From: Narthecium ossifragum | Lineage: Eukaryota > Streptophyta > Magnoliopsida > Dioscoreales > Nartheciaceae | Assembly: GCA_963920575.1 (NCBI GenBank) | Contig: OY986965.1 | Location: 126,501-190,500, forward strand | Length of the DNA stretch: 64,000 nucleotides | Direction: 5' to 3' | Shown: piece by piece, positions 23,523 through 33,327 of the stretch | Numbering within the stretch: position 1 is the stretch's first letter | Layout of the letters: each line of letters starts with the position of its first letter | Program-made: the position numbers and the translations under genes | Notes under the pieces: model-generated | Told to the model about the DNA's origin: nothing | Database searches by the model: none | What the model saw: only the letters and a program-made list of their open reading frames with translations

Positions 23523-25032
23523 GATGGATTTTGCTACAGTCAAGGGCCTTGCAAGGGTCTTGCAAGGGTCTGGACACGTGCCCCAATCAGAGCGTGCCAC
23601 GTGTCCCACCTAACTAAAATGAGATTATAACCAGACGGGAGAAAGAAAATGGGCGCGGGATTTAATTTTTCACACTCTCTCTCTCCCTCCCTCCCGGCCC
23701 CGATCTCTCGTCCCTCTCTCTCCGACGGTGGCGCCGGCTCCGGCTCCTCCTCCGACATCCTCCACGCTCCTCCTCCGCCGGCATCCGCGCGCTTCTCCTC
23801 CTCCGGCATCCGCGCAAGATTTGGCGGTATGTTTCAAAATCCCTAAACCCCCGACCTCTCGTCCCTCTCTCTCCCCGGCGCGGCGATCTCTCCCTCTCCT
23901 TCCCTCCCCCCACCGCCCCCCTCCTCGTCCTCTCGTCACTCTCTCTCCCCGGCGCCGGCGTCAACAGCCCCCAAACGCACGAGAAAGGCCACGTTCCCCA
24001 CTGGAAACATAAATGTAAGTTATGTACTTCTGTTAAAACCTAAGTGTCACCTGACAGATTCCTTCGGAGGTATAGCATGCCTTGCTTCTTATACAGTTTG
24101 CAACTCCATCTTCACTTCCATTATGTTCCTTACTGGAAACATAAATGTAAGTTATGTACTTCTGCTCTTCTATAATAACTTCTTTCCTCTTCAGGATTGT
24201 TTTCTAAAGCAGTTGCAATCAATTTCTTTTCAGTATTACGACATTCGAAAGCAATGTCAAGGAGAACTTTGTTATGATTTTTCAAACATCGAAAAATTTC
24301 TGAACCAGAAATCTGTGAGAGATGCTCTTGGTGTTGGTAACAGGAAATTTAAAAAATGTAATCCTCTACTTTCTATTGCCCTGAGTATGGACACGATGAA
24401 AATTTTCTCCTCATAATGTTTGGAAAAAAAGATATTTTGGGTTGGCCCTGTGTTACTCTGGTTTGGTTTGATGTATAACTTGATTCGAGGTGGTAACATG
24501 GATAATACAAGATTATTTATAGTTTAAGAACTATGCTGTTGGGCTTCTATCTATTTGCATCTTTTGTAGCTTTTTGTAGATACCCTCATAAGCCATTGAT
24601 CCCTTCTATCTATTTGCATTTTTTTTCTTCTTCAGCTACAGAATCCTATGATGCAGTATGAGGTCCTCTCAAGAAGATGGAAATGGACCAGGAAGCAAGA
24701 GAATGACCCTTCATGATCTCTATGAGCAGCAGGGCCAGTCTCCTTGGTATGATAACCTTTGTCGCCCTGTGACAGATTTGCTTCCATTGATTGCTAGCGG
24801 CGTTAGAGGTGTCACCAGCAACCCAACTGTAATTTTTCTTTATCATTTTTGGCAGAGTTTATCGCTATTGAGGATCTTGACATTGTTTGAAAACAAAGTA
24901 GTTTAATGTAGTCTATTACTTGTTTTTTTTCAATCCTCTGGTGCAAACTAGTGCAGATAATTATTTTGTTTCCCCCTTCTCGCATGAAGTTACAGCTCTG
25001 TGCTCTACAGATCTTCCAGAAAGCTATTTCAT
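23523..25032 (+). repeat. Left arm of the 6.3-kb inverted repeat
   Basis: Pairs with 28348-29856. It differs from the right arm by scattered substitutions and an extra 11-bp TTGCAAGGGTC unit near 23550. Two CACGTG G-boxes (23575-23580 and 23598-23603) face each other near the end. 23660-23990 is GC-rich and CT-rich, like a promoter or 5' UTR. Similarity stops inside the transaldolase exon, just after the codons for IFQKAIS. Confidence 0.9.
24097..24345 (+). pseudogene. Serine carboxypeptidase-like gene fragment (left arm)
   Basis: Exon-like pieces 24097-24146 and 24234-about 24345 are bounded by CAG acceptors and a GTAAG donor. Joined, they give TGNINYYDIRKQCQGELCYDF and then SNIEKFLNQKSVRDALGVG. 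This is the conserved SCPL48/49-type segment (C.G.LCYDFSNMEKFLN..SVR.ALGVG). After GVG the frame decays (NRKFKKCNPLL). Catalytic Ser, Asp and His regions are absent, so it cannot be an active peptidase. Confidence 0.85.
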
Positions 25033-25033
25033 T
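24658..25033 (+). pseudogene. Transaldolase 5' fragment (left arm)
   Basis: The exon 24658-24828 encodes SSQEDGNGPGSKRMTLHDLYEQ, then SPWYDNLCRPVTDLLPLIAS and GVRGVTSNPT, the N-terminal region of plastid-type plant transaldolase. A GT donor follows at 24829. The next exon starts after TCTACAG at 25011 with IFQKAISF and is cut at the arm boundary, where unrelated sequence follows. The Schiff-base lysine region is missing. Near-identical exons lie in the right arm on the minus strand. Confidence 0.88.
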
Positions 25034-25100
25034 GATAGAAGGTTGAGTGCCATTTTGTGTTCCTTCTTCCTAATGTTCGATTGCTTGACAATTGATGCAG

Positions 25101-26267
25101 GGGTGGTCCTACATTTGGGGGTCCTGGTTTTGGGCGTGGACCTCAAGTGCCACTGGGTGTTAGGTTTGTTTCAATCCTCAATTTTAAATAGAATGTCTCG
25201 AAATGTGGAGATATCACTCTAGCTGTTATGGTCCCTGATGATGATACGCATGCATAGGCTTTGTTATGCATTCCCCCCTCAAATAGATAAATTATAGGAG
25301 TGAAACCTTTTTATAAAGTTGTTTCTGAATGAAGTTAAATAATTTAGTAGCATCCAATGCTAATTAATATCTTAGATTTGTTGTATGCATGATATGCATT
25401 TGGAACCTTTTATTGTAGACCTTCATAGTAATTAATATTCTTCAGCAGTTTAAGTTTTTTGGTGATTGTTTCGTCTTACCTTAACTCATGTAGAATTGTA
25501 TTGTTCTTCTCTCCTTCGTGCGAGCTATGTATAAGTTCATATGAAGTTAAGGCTAGCATTCATGTTATATCTGCTGATGTAACACATTTCTATAGCTATG
25601 AAACCTATGAGCTGATACCTTATTAGAATCTTATTGCCCTTCTGTAGGTACCATGTCTTGGAGGCTTTGGTTTAAATTCACTTTTTAATGTTGTCATTTC
25701 GAAAGAACTTCTGTTGTGTTGAATAGAATTATGGGCGCGTCTTTGAAATCAGTAAGAGTATATTTTATGAAGTTTGCTAAGCCAAGTGCATGTTCTTTGC
25801 AGTTTATTTCACATTGTTTTGACCATGTATTTTTAATCTACATGATGATTTATGAGTCTGATATTTTCCATTTATCCTCTCTTTCGCTTCGCTATATATT
25901 AGTTTACATATATTCGCTGTACATTTTTTTTTCAGAAAGAAAATATTGTGTCTCATAGCTTATGCTGATGAGTTGGGTCTTGTAATGGTTTAGGGGTCTA
26001 TACTACTGGAAAAGGGCGTCGAGGAAGGAAGAGATCAAGGTGAAGATGATGGTGGATTACGGTGGAAGGCTCTCGGAGATCATTGTTCGGGGTGACGATG
26101 AGCAAGTGGAGCAGATGAGGAAGGAGCTTCAACTGTGTGAGAAAGGCATGATCTATGTGAAAGGCTTATTCGAGAGATCATATAGTAAGAACACCTTCAA
26201 AGTCGTTGGTAATGTAAGGAGATTTGTAGTTGCTGATATGAACAAGGATCACACAAGAAAAAGTTAA
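25101..26267 (+). pseudogene. Unrecognised captured exon pair in the centre of the element
   Basis: A CAG acceptor at 25098-25100 opens a short Gly/Pro-rich exon (GGPTFGGPGFGRGPQVPLGV, to 25163). A second open stretch follows from about 25994 to the TAA at 26265-26267, ending FVVADMNKDHTRKS. In another frame it would read VYTTGKGRRGRKRSR, which looks more like a natural basic tail. I do not recognise the parent gene. 25170-25990 looks like intron. Confidence 0.35.
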
Positions 26268-26769
26268 CAATCAGATCTTCTTTTTTCTTTTTTTCATCAA
26301 TTTTGATACATAATGTCTCCCTGCTTAGAAAGCATTTCGATGGAAAATAGAAAGCACTCTTCTTTACTACACGAACATTGTGCCTGGGAATAGTTTTAAG
26401 CTATGCAAGCTATTGTAATAGTATGTGGTAGATCTTTCAAATGTGGAATTAACTATTTTCATTGTGCACTTGCAACTAGATCATGAATTGCTTCTGAAAT
26501 TTCACCATATTAGCCATAGCAACCATAAGAACCCAGAAATCCACTGGCAAAAGATAAGTAGTCAACAGACTTTCCAACTCTCTAAAGAACAACATAGCAA
26601 GAGATTAACTAAAATACAACTATGAAACACGGTCGCATTTAAGATACAATACAGCTAGCAAGAAGCGGCATACATTTTCTTCTTTTCCTGAGACCAACGT
26701 TTTGACGTTTTAAGTTGTAAAATACAACTAGGAAACATGGTCGCATTTAAACATCACATTTACTCCAAG

Positions 26770-28723
26770 CTTTAAATATATTGATCTGCTCAACAGACAG
26801 GAAACTCTTCTTGAAAGAGTCAATCCCTTCTCTTCTTGAAAGAGTCAACCCGGCCCCTTGCAGCCACAGCTGTGAACCGACCTCATTCCAATCAATCCCA
26901 AGCTTCTCAAGGGCGCTGTAGATTCCTTCAGCCTCCGATATATTTTGGTCGATGGTTCTAGAGACAACTCCATGATCGATGAAGGGTTAGGCATGGTGGA
27001 CACCTGAACCAAATCGTGGAAGAAATCAGATTTTTCAGAAGGGAAAAAAAGGACATCATGGATGATATGATAAGCTTTTAAAACCAATAAAATAGGAGTA
27101 AAACGACGCTTTTAAAAGAACAATAGTAGCACTAGCCATGTTCAAGCAAGAGATCAGCTTACAAGATCAAAGAAGGATGGTCCCAGAAATGTGTAACTAA
27201 TAACCAAAGTCAAAGATGGCAGAAAAATTGGAGTCTTTGATACGAACCGCTTTGTTGGCAAGAAAAAAACATAGCAATAAAGTCCTAAACGTCAAAATGG
27301 AAATTGAGATGACCACCATAGGACTTAATGCATTACTTCAGAAGAAGATCCAAGTCCCGGGTGGAAGAAGTTCCAATATATTTGATGAAGAAAATCTAGC
27401 AGAATTGCCAAAAATAATATGCCTTACACACAAACAGCAGGTATATACAGCTGAACTTACTGTGACATTGACACTTATACCAAGTGAAATAACTTCTTTG
27501 ATAGAAGGAATGCATTCTGCGGTAGCTGCGATCTTTATGCAGACATTGGGGTGATTCACCACCTCGTGCAACCATTTAGCAGCTTCAACAGTTCCAGCTG
27601 TATCATTTGCCAGTCAGGGAGAGACTTCGACTGATACATAACCATGACATCCATCCGTCTGATCATACATGGGTTCAAAAAGTTGGCATGCATCCTGAAT
27701 ATACTTTATCACGAGCTCCCAATACACAATTTCTGTATCTATCCCTGCTGATATAAGCTATCTGAAAAATCCAACCATTTGAGCTCAGAAGTTGAAAATA
27801 CTTAGAAGAACAGCGCATATCTAAACAATAAGCAAAATTTAGGCAGAAAAAAAACTAAACATCCATCTATGGGGTGATTTCTCTAAGAGTAAGAATTCTC
27901 CTCAACTGGACTCGAAGATGTCTTGCAGTTGTGCATGACAATCGAACACAACATTTTTTATACTCCTAACAAAAGATGGTACGCAAGCCATCATCTATCT
28001 TATTTAAAAAAATCAACGAGAATCTGAATAAGGAAAATTGTAAATAAAAAAAAGGATACATGTCACCTTGGAACCATGCGAAAAGCAAAATCACATAACA
28101 TGAAGTAATAGTCACAAATGGAAACAGAAAACATTCCCAAAACGTAGCTTCATAGGCTACCAGAATATGTTTCTACGAATATCAGAAAACTGGGATTTGG
28201 GAAACTTCTCAGAAAGTAATTAGTCTCCTCGACACCTCACTCTAACATTTCAAGCAAGCATAAAGGTATTCTATTTTACAGTTTAATCCAAAGGGAATCC
28301 TTGCTTCGTAGAGTTTACCCTGAATTGATCATCATAAGCAGTAGATGATGAAATAGCTTTCTGGAAGATCTGTAGAGCACAGAGTTGTCAACTTCATGCG
28401 AGAAGGGGGAAACAAAATAATTATCTGCACTAGTTTGCACCGGAGGATAAAAAAAAAACAAGTAATAAACTACATTAAACTACTTTGTCTTCAAACAATG
28501 TCAAGATCATCAATAGCGATAAACTCTGCCAAAGATGATAAAGAAAAATTACCGTTGGGTTGCTAGTGACACCTCTAACGCCGCTAGCAATCAATGGAAG
28601 CAAATCTGTCACAGGGCGACAAAGGTTATCATACCAAGGAGACTGGCCCTGCTGCTCATAGAGATCATGAAGGGTCGTTCTCTTGCTTCCTGGTCCATTT
28701 CCATCTTCTTGAGAGGACCTCAT
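26770..28723 (-). pseudogene. Transaldolase pseudogene, antisense, with introns and central deletion
   Basis: Minus-strand exon matches run in gene order. 28723-28553 is the N-terminal exon. 28369-28319 encodes IFQKAISSSTAYDDQFR. 27761-27461 encodes YWELVIKYIQDACQLFEP, YVSVEVSP and IKIAATAECIPSIKEV. About 27003-26770 encodes VSTMPN and, after a frameshift, EGIYSALEKLGIDWNEVGSQL. Damage is plain: an in-frame TGA after VSVEVSP, the frameshift in the last exon, a duplicated CTCTTTCAAGAAGAG phrase, and loss of the exons between NVT and VSTMPN, including the active-site Lys region. Transaldolase acts in the pentose phosphate pathway; this copy cannot. Confidence 0.88.
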
Positions 28724-29856
28724 ACTGCATCATAGGATTCTGTAGCTGAAGAAGAAAAAAAATGCAAATAGATAGAAGGGATCAATGGCTTATGAGGGTA
28801 TCTACAAAAAGCTACAAAAGATGCAAATAGATAGAAGCCCAACCGCAAAAATAGTTCTTAAACTATAAATAATCTTGTATTATCCATGTTACCACCTCGA
28901 ATCAAGTTATACATCAAACCAAACCAGAGTAACACAGGGCCAACCCAAAATATCTTTTTTTCCAAACATTATGAGGAGAAAATTTTCATCGTGTCCATAC
29001 TCAGGGCAATAGATAGTAGAGGATTACATTTTTTAAATGTCCTGTTACCAACGCCAAGAGCATCTCTCACAGATTTCTGGTTCAGAAATTTTTCGATGTT
29101 TGAAAAATCATAACAAAGTTCTCCTTGACATTGCTTTCGAATGTCATAATACTGAAAAGAAATTGATTGCAACTGCTTTAGAAAACAATCCTGAAGAGCA
29201 AAGAAGTTATTATAGAAGAGCAGAAGTACATAACTTACATTTATGTTTCCAGTAAGGAACGTAATGGAAGTGAAGATGGAGTTGCAAACTGTATAAGAAG
29301 CAAGGCATGCTATACCTCCGAAGGAATCTGTCAGGTGACACTTAGGTTTTAACAGAAGTACATAACTTACATTATGTTTCCAGTGAGGAACGTGGCCTTT
29401 CTCGTGCGTTTGGGGGCTGTTGACGCCGGCGCCGGGGAGAGAGAGTGACGAGAGGACGAGGAGGGGGGCGGTGGGGGGAGGGAAGGAGAGGGAGAGATCG
29501 CCGCGCCGGGGAGAGAGAGGGACGAGAGGTCGGGGGTTTAGGGATTTTGAAACATACCGCCAAATCTTGCGCGGATGCCGGAGGAGGAGAAGCGCGCGGA
29601 TGCCGGCGGAGGAGGAGCGCGGAGGATGCCGGAGGAGGAACCGGAGCCGGCGCCGCCGTCGGAGAGAGAGGGACGAGAGATCGGGGCCGGGAGGGAGGGA
29701 GGGAGAGAGAGTGTGTGTGAAAAATTAAATCCCGCGCCCAATTTCTCTCTCCCGTCTGGTTATAATCTCATTTTGGTTGGGTGGGACACGTGGCACGCTC
29801 TGATTGAGGCACGTGTCCAGACCCTTGCAAGGCCCTTGGCTGTAGCAAAATCCATC
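28348..29856 (-). repeat. Right arm of the 6.3-kb inverted repeat
   Basis: Reverse complement of 23523-25032. It is continuous with more transaldolase sequence to its left, whereas the left arm breaks off. The right arm therefore looks like the original capture and the left arm like the inverted copy. A C22 run (29881-29902) lies just outside. Confidence 0.9.
29040..29288 (-). pseudogene. Serine carboxypeptidase-like gene fragment (right arm)
   Basis: Mirror copy of 24097-24345: exons 29288-29239 and 29151-about 29040 with the same splice-site words and the same YYDIRKQCQGELCYDF protein. Differences are few (e.g. TATTATGAC for TATTACGAC). Confidence 0.85.
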
Positions 29857-30030
29857 CATCCTTCTCTCCTTCTCTCCCATCCCCCCCCCCCCCCCCCCCC
29901 CAATGAGTACATTCAACAATCCATCTCGTCCTTGTCAATATCACTCCAAATTATCATATTCCCTTATTGGTATTCAAAATATTCTACATCAACCTTATAA
30001 AAAAGGATTGTAGTTATGCATTGCCCCTTT

Positions 30031-30518
30031 ACAAGGTTGATCTAATCAACCGAGCCTAAGCTTAGAGTACATTAATATGTTCATGTTACTATGGATAACT
30101 ATCCATGACTGATTCAATCGAATTAACTAACGTGAAAGGAAATCTTCATGCATAATTATCCATAACCGAATAATCATGCCCTTTCATGCCGCCTTCGAGT
30201 CCTGTCATGACAGAGGGGCCCCACCTAACCTAGTCCTTTATATTGTCAAGGAAAAAGATTTGTGTACATGGGATGTACCCATGTACACAAATCCCTACCG
30301 TTGAATTGAATCGGTATGTGAACGGACAGTGTTTTGGGTACATGGCATGTGCCATGTACCCAAAACACTACTCTATTGTCAAACACTGTCTAATGTAGTG
30401 GACTAGTACTCCCCCATGCCTATGGCTCGTTTAGAGAGAGATATGATGGAGCGTAATTAGAGGAGAGAGGGGTTGGCCGCTATGTATTATAATTTGATGG
30501 TTATAACATAGAGATAAG

Positions 30519-30520
<2 letters not shown>
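30031..30520 (+). repeat. Segmental repeat X, copy 1 (interrupted by a 124-bp insertion)
   Basis: Starts ACAAGGTTGATCTAATCAACC and ends GAGATAAGAA. Matches 35267-35636 in the same direction with few substitutions, apart from the insertion at 30250-30373 and an indel near 30208. The copy ends in a long (TA)n tract (30522-30570). Confidence 0.88.
30250..30373. mobile_element. 124-bp double-hairpin insertion with a 9-bp target duplication
   Basis: Flanked by TATTGTCAA at 30241-30249 and 30374-30382. The other copy of repeat X has a single TATTGTCAA and no insert, which is the empty site. The insert consists of two near-perfect palindromes, one around GTACATGGGATGTACCCATG and one around GTACATGGCATGTGCCATG. 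The 9-bp duplication suggests a Mutator-type source, but the TIR match is weak. Confidence 0.85.
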
Positions 30521-30572
<52 letters not shown>

Positions 30573-30809
30573 AATTTTACGGGAAAAATCAGTTTTCCCA
30601 GCTTATGGAAAAACTGGGACATCGGACGGCCAGGATCAAAGTGCTAACTTAACCCCTATCTAACCCACACCCACCCCGATCTCTCTCCCTATCGCCGCCG
30701 CCGACGACGCCTCAACGACCGTCCACCCTCGAGGCCCTAGCCGCCGCCCCCGTCCACGTCCACCATCGATGCCCTAGCAAAACCGCCCCCGTCCACGTCC
30801 ACGTCCACC

Positions 30810-31079
30810 ATCAAGAGGATGGTGGAGGAGTTCCGGAAGCCGGTGGTGAGATTGGAGGGAGCTACGCTGACGATATCGCAGGTGGCCGCTGTGGCGGCCG
30901 CCGGAAGTGGAGGAATGGCGGTGGAGCTTTCGGAGGAGGCGAGGCCGAGGGTGAAAGCGAGCAACGATGATGGATAGCATGAGAAAGGGGACCGACAGCA
31001 ATGGTGTGACCACCGGCTTTGGCGCCACCTCTCACCGGAGGACCAAGGCGGGCGGAGCGCTCCAGAGTGAGCTCATTAG
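30810..31079 (+). pseudogene. Phenylalanine ammonia-lyase exon 1 fragment
   Basis: Open reading gives [20 protein letters not shown], then [10 protein letters not shown] and [16 protein letters not shown]. After a small deletion it resumes in another frame as [20 protein letters not shown] and [15 protein letters not shown]. The piece ends at ATTAG followed by GTGATC, the place where PAL genes have their conserved intron inside an Arg codon. The Ala-Ser-Gly catalytic region is absent. PAL opens phenylpropanoid synthesis; this fragment is not functional. Confidence 0.92.
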
Positions 31080-31513
31080 GTGATCTATCATTAACTCTTC
31101 CTTCTAACTTGTTGGATTTTATCTTCTCTAAGCTGAATTAAAACCCTTGTTCTTCTTGGCATAGATTCTTGGCATAGAATCTATGCCAAGAAGAGGAGAG
31201 ATATGTTTCAGCATGTTACCAATCAAATTCGTTCTAATGAGCCTTCTGGACATGTTTGTACAGCCAATTGTTCTAGATTCGGCTGTATGCATGATTTCAA
31301 GTCTTTAAACTAATCTGTTTTATCTCCAGAAATTGAGTGAAGCTGTCTTCTTTTTTCTAGAATAGGATGACAAAATTATTAACATTCTCAGATAAAAGTT
31401 TATGTTGTCTGCTTTATGCTTGAACAAGACAAGAAAATTGTTAATGTAGAATCCCAATTTATGATGATAAACCTCTGGTGTGGTTTTTAAACTCCATCTG
31501 AATGTGTTTGCAG

Positions 31514-31582
31514 ACCATTTCTCCGAATGTGTTGAGAAGCATGCCTACTCAACTTATGACAAATTTATAAAATTGAAAGGAG
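31514..31582 (+). pseudogene. Plastid terminal oxidase (PTOX/IMMUTANS-type) single-exon fragment
   Basis: A CAG acceptor (31511-31513) opens a 69-nt exon ending before GTCAGG. It reads HFSECVEKHAYSTYDKFIKL, then KG, the conserved segment after the fourth helix of plant PTOX (HFSE.VE.HA..TYDKFIK). Only this exon is present. Confidence 0.8.
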
Positions 31583-33113
31583 GTCAGGATCCTGAACTTT
31601 TGACGAATATCTCTTATTGTAGCTTTGTTCTATGAGTTGTTTTTGTTTATTGCCATGATAGCTCATGTCCAAGCAAAAGAGATTCCAGATCGTTTGGCAT
31701 AGAATCTTTAGCCTACATATGTATGCTTTTGCTCTGTTTTCTCTTTATTACCAGTTTTTCTGATCTTGAATTTCTTCTTAGGTCTATAACATTAATTATC
31801 GCCTTGATCCCAATAATTAACAGCTGTCTTTTCTCTTTATTACCTGTATGCAGTCAGTATTCTATTGTTCTTTGTTTTGACATTTACAGTTATCTGTACA
31901 CTGTTATTTTTGTATTGTCTACATGTTAGCTTTTACATGAGTTCTAAAAATTGACTTCTGTTTTGTCGTTTAGATTAAGTTCCCATCCTTCTGATAGTGC
32001 CTAAATTTGTATTGTCTGATAGTGCCTAAATTTGTTTCTGATAGTGTAAAATTGCTAATACAGCGGCATGTTTTTAATTGGTAGTAGATGTGTCAATACC
32101 ATATTGCTATTGCATTGAAAAGGCTATGATGAAATCCCATAGGTTACTAGACTGTTGTCAACATATTAATGTACTAGACTGAGCCATGTTTTCTTGAGCA
32201 ACTTACTAGACTGTTGTCAGCATATTAATGTACTCCTCAAGGTAACATGTTCTAACAAACCTTTTTGTTTATGTTGACTTATCACAGCTCAAGATCAAGC
32301 TCTTGCTCTTACTTTTATCACAACTCAAGCTTTGATCAGCTCAAGCTTAAACTAAAGCTCAAACTCAAGCTCTTCATACAAGATTCATTTTATTTTTCTT
32401 GTACTGTACTAAAAATTTTTCAATTCTGTATGTTGTACTGTCCTCTGTTGATGTAATGGTTTATGTTACCATTTCATCTGCATCATGATGTTCATTAATT
32501 TATGCAAGGCTTGGTATATTGTTGATTTTTGTATAAAACATACACTCATGTATGAAATCAAAACCCTTCTGAAGTGTTGATGAGTGAGATGTCATTTTTT
32601 TTGTGTATTTGAAAGGAAATATCGTAAACTTGGTTGCTATACAAAGATAATTCTGCTTCCAAACAAATGATCCAACAGACAGAATTGATGGCCGTCAACA
32701 AAAAAAGGTTTGGTGTTGGATGTAGCATTGTTTTAATCAAATATGGGAATTTGCTAGTACAAAGAGCAAATTAGCCCTAGGTTTAATTGAAATGGTTTGC
32801 CCATTGCATCCACAATTTCTGCTTGGTGGTGGTACAAAGATAAGAATGCCCTTAAATACCAAGACCCAAAGGATTTGCTGGAAACATCAACTCCAAATTA
32901 GTTATCAAATGAATTATTTCATATAGTCTGAAGGTCTCAAATAATTTATGAACTATTGGAAAGCAGGTTACACAACTAGATTCCTTAATACAATGACACC
33001 AAAGATGTCATATCTGCTTGCCTACTTAAACCATGTTCAGATTCCACCAGGCTTGGTAGAGCTTGTACAAAAATGAACTGCACTCCTCAGGAGTGAATGA
33101 GGACCAGTTTCCA

Positions 33114-33327
33114 TCACTTGAGTCCTTCGAGGCCCTGTGGCATCCCTAGGCTCTGGGCAAGATTGCTCATCCTCTCTTTCATAGCCTGAAATGCATAAAA
33201 AATGTAGCATTTAATTCAAGAATGTTTGATTGATCTAACCATTGGCCTTGAAATGTAAAATAGTATGCACCATAACACTCTTCTGGTGTGCATCTTTGTA
33301 TGTTTCAGTTACCAACAAGGAGACCTG
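33114..33327 (-). pseudogene. YbaB-type plastid nucleoid-associated protein, two-exon 3' fragment
   Basis: Minus-strand exons 33327-33271 (VSLLVTETYKDAHQKSVM) and 33185-33114 (AMKERMSNLAQSLGMPQGLE, then GLK and TGA) have correct splice sites and join in phase (57 + 72 nt). This matches the C-terminus of the plant YbaB/STIC2 family as I know it. No upstream exons were found, so it is a captured gene end in antisense to the PAL piece. Confidence 0.8.

Larger units (their letters stand above)
23523..29856. mobile_element. 6.3-kb inverted-repeat element carrying captured gene fragments (Pack-MULE-like)
   Basis: Two arms of about 1.5 kb (23523-25032 and 28348-29856) are inverted copies around a 3.3-kb centre. 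The outer ends share GATGGATTTTGCTACAG, then CAAGGGCCTTGCAAGGGTCT. Each arm carries exons of a serine carboxypeptidase-like gene and the first coding exon of transaldolase, with introns kept, so capture was from genomic DNA. The centre holds a decayed antisense transaldolase and an unrecognised exon pair. Non-autonomous, with no transposase. I found no clean target duplication, so assignment to Mutator-like elements is an inference from the long TIRs and gene capture; a non-transposon inverted duplication is the alternative. Confidence 0.7.

Noticed and set aside
22325..29902. Two C22 runs (22325-22346 and 29881-29902) as a paired signal
   Set aside because: They have the same length in this assembly, but long homopolymers are error-prone and their flanks do not match, so coincidence is likely.
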